Shown: positions 15,810-15,982 of the stretch, piece by piece
Position numbering within the stretch: position 1 is the stretch's first letter
Layout: each line of letters starts with the position of its first letter
Assembly (NCBI GenBank): GCA_018882485.1
Contig: VERU01000009.1
Location: 1-15,982 of the forward strand
DNA length: 15,982 nt
Direction: 5' to 3'
Source of the DNA: Rhodoferax sp.
GTDB lineage: Bacteria > Pseudomonadota > Gammaproteobacteria > Burkholderiales > Burkholderiaceae_C
Notes under the pieces: generated by a model
Told to the model about the DNA's origin: nothing
The model's input: the letters and a program-made list of their open reading frames with translations, nothing else
The model's database searches: none
Program-made: the position numbers and the translations under genes

Positions 15810-15982
15810 GTCGGGGTGGCCGCAGGAACCAACGGTTCAGCAGCACATGGCGGCTGAACCAGGCGCTGCCCAGCAGCGCCCGGCCCAGGCCCTGTCGCCA
15901 GCCGGCGGTGGTCCGCGAGCTCACCCCAGGGCGAGGGGGCGGTCCCAGGGCCCGGGCCAGGCGCTCCTCGTAGGGCTGCAGC
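15793..15982 (-). CDS. C-terminal fragment of an unrecognised protein (partial)
   Basis: On the minus strand a frame is open from the window edge for 62 codons to TGA at 15795-15793. Codon third positions are strongly G/C, as in neighbouring genes. The peptide reads LQPYEERLARALGPPPRP, then GWRQGLGRALLGSAWFSRHV and LLNRWFLRPPRLSATH. It is basic with an amphipathic or hydrophobic segment. No family is recognised; the YEERLAR element followed by a basic tail is only vaguely like C termini of FAD-dependent oxidoreductases. It is convergent with the transporter gene and overlaps its last 17 bp. Confidence 0.5.
   Translation of the reverse strand, partial: LQPYEERLARALGPPPRPGVSSRTTAGWRQGLGRALLGSAWFSRHVLLNRWFLRPPRLSATH

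Noticed and set aside
14825..15973. Plus-strand ORF of 382 codons over the transporter
   Set aside because: It is the other forward frame of the AEC gene; the overlapping 321-residue frame has clear transmembrane helices and family motifs.

Overview
The window is GC-rich, densely packed chromosomal DNA from a bacterium that is most likely a betaproteobacterium of the order Burkholderiales. This is inferred from the protein sequences and from the order secY-infA-rpmJ-rpsM. It is core genome: there is no insertion sequence, phage gene, CRISPR array or other mobile DNA.

Left part (1-2891): a divergent glycerol pair. glpK (glycerol kinase, minus strand, cut by the window edge after 385 codons) and glpD (FAD-linked glycerol-3-phosphate dehydrogenase, plus strand) share a control region of about 126 bp. 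Together they convert glycerol to dihydroxyacetone phosphate.

Central part (2895-12172): one long plus-strand block equal to the spc and alpha ribosomal-protein operons: rplN, rplX, rplE, rpsN, rpsH, rplF, rplR, rpsE, rpmD, rplO, secY, infA, rpmJ, rpsM, rpsK, rpsD, rpoA, rplQ. The genes encode large- and small-subunit proteins, the SecY translocon channel, initiation factor IF-1 and the RNA polymerase alpha subunit. An initiator tRNA (fMet, CAU) follows 19 bp after rplQ, and a UUCG-loop intrinsic terminator closes the block. A near-consensus sigma-70 promoter starts 3 bp after the glpD stop and drives a 5' leader of about 170 nt with mutually exclusive base-pairings before rplN. The S10 operon is not directly upstream, as it is in E. 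coli. The spc genes are packed with short gaps or a 4-base overlap. Four longer gaps (infA-rpmJ, rpsK-rpsD, rpsD-rpoA, rpoA-rplQ) each hold a GC-rich stem-loop.

Right part (12179-15982): on the minus strand, a Rep-type superfamily 1 helicase gene is followed by a small gene for an exported protein of unknown function, facing the ribosomal block. On the plus strand, diverging from rep, is an AEC-family (auxin efflux carrier/MdcF-like) membrane transporter. Its 3' end overlaps the 3' end of a partial minus-strand ORF that runs off the window.

The least explained elements are the structured rplN leader, the repeated intercistronic hairpins, the placement of the initiator tRNA, and the two unrecognised minus-strand ORFs.
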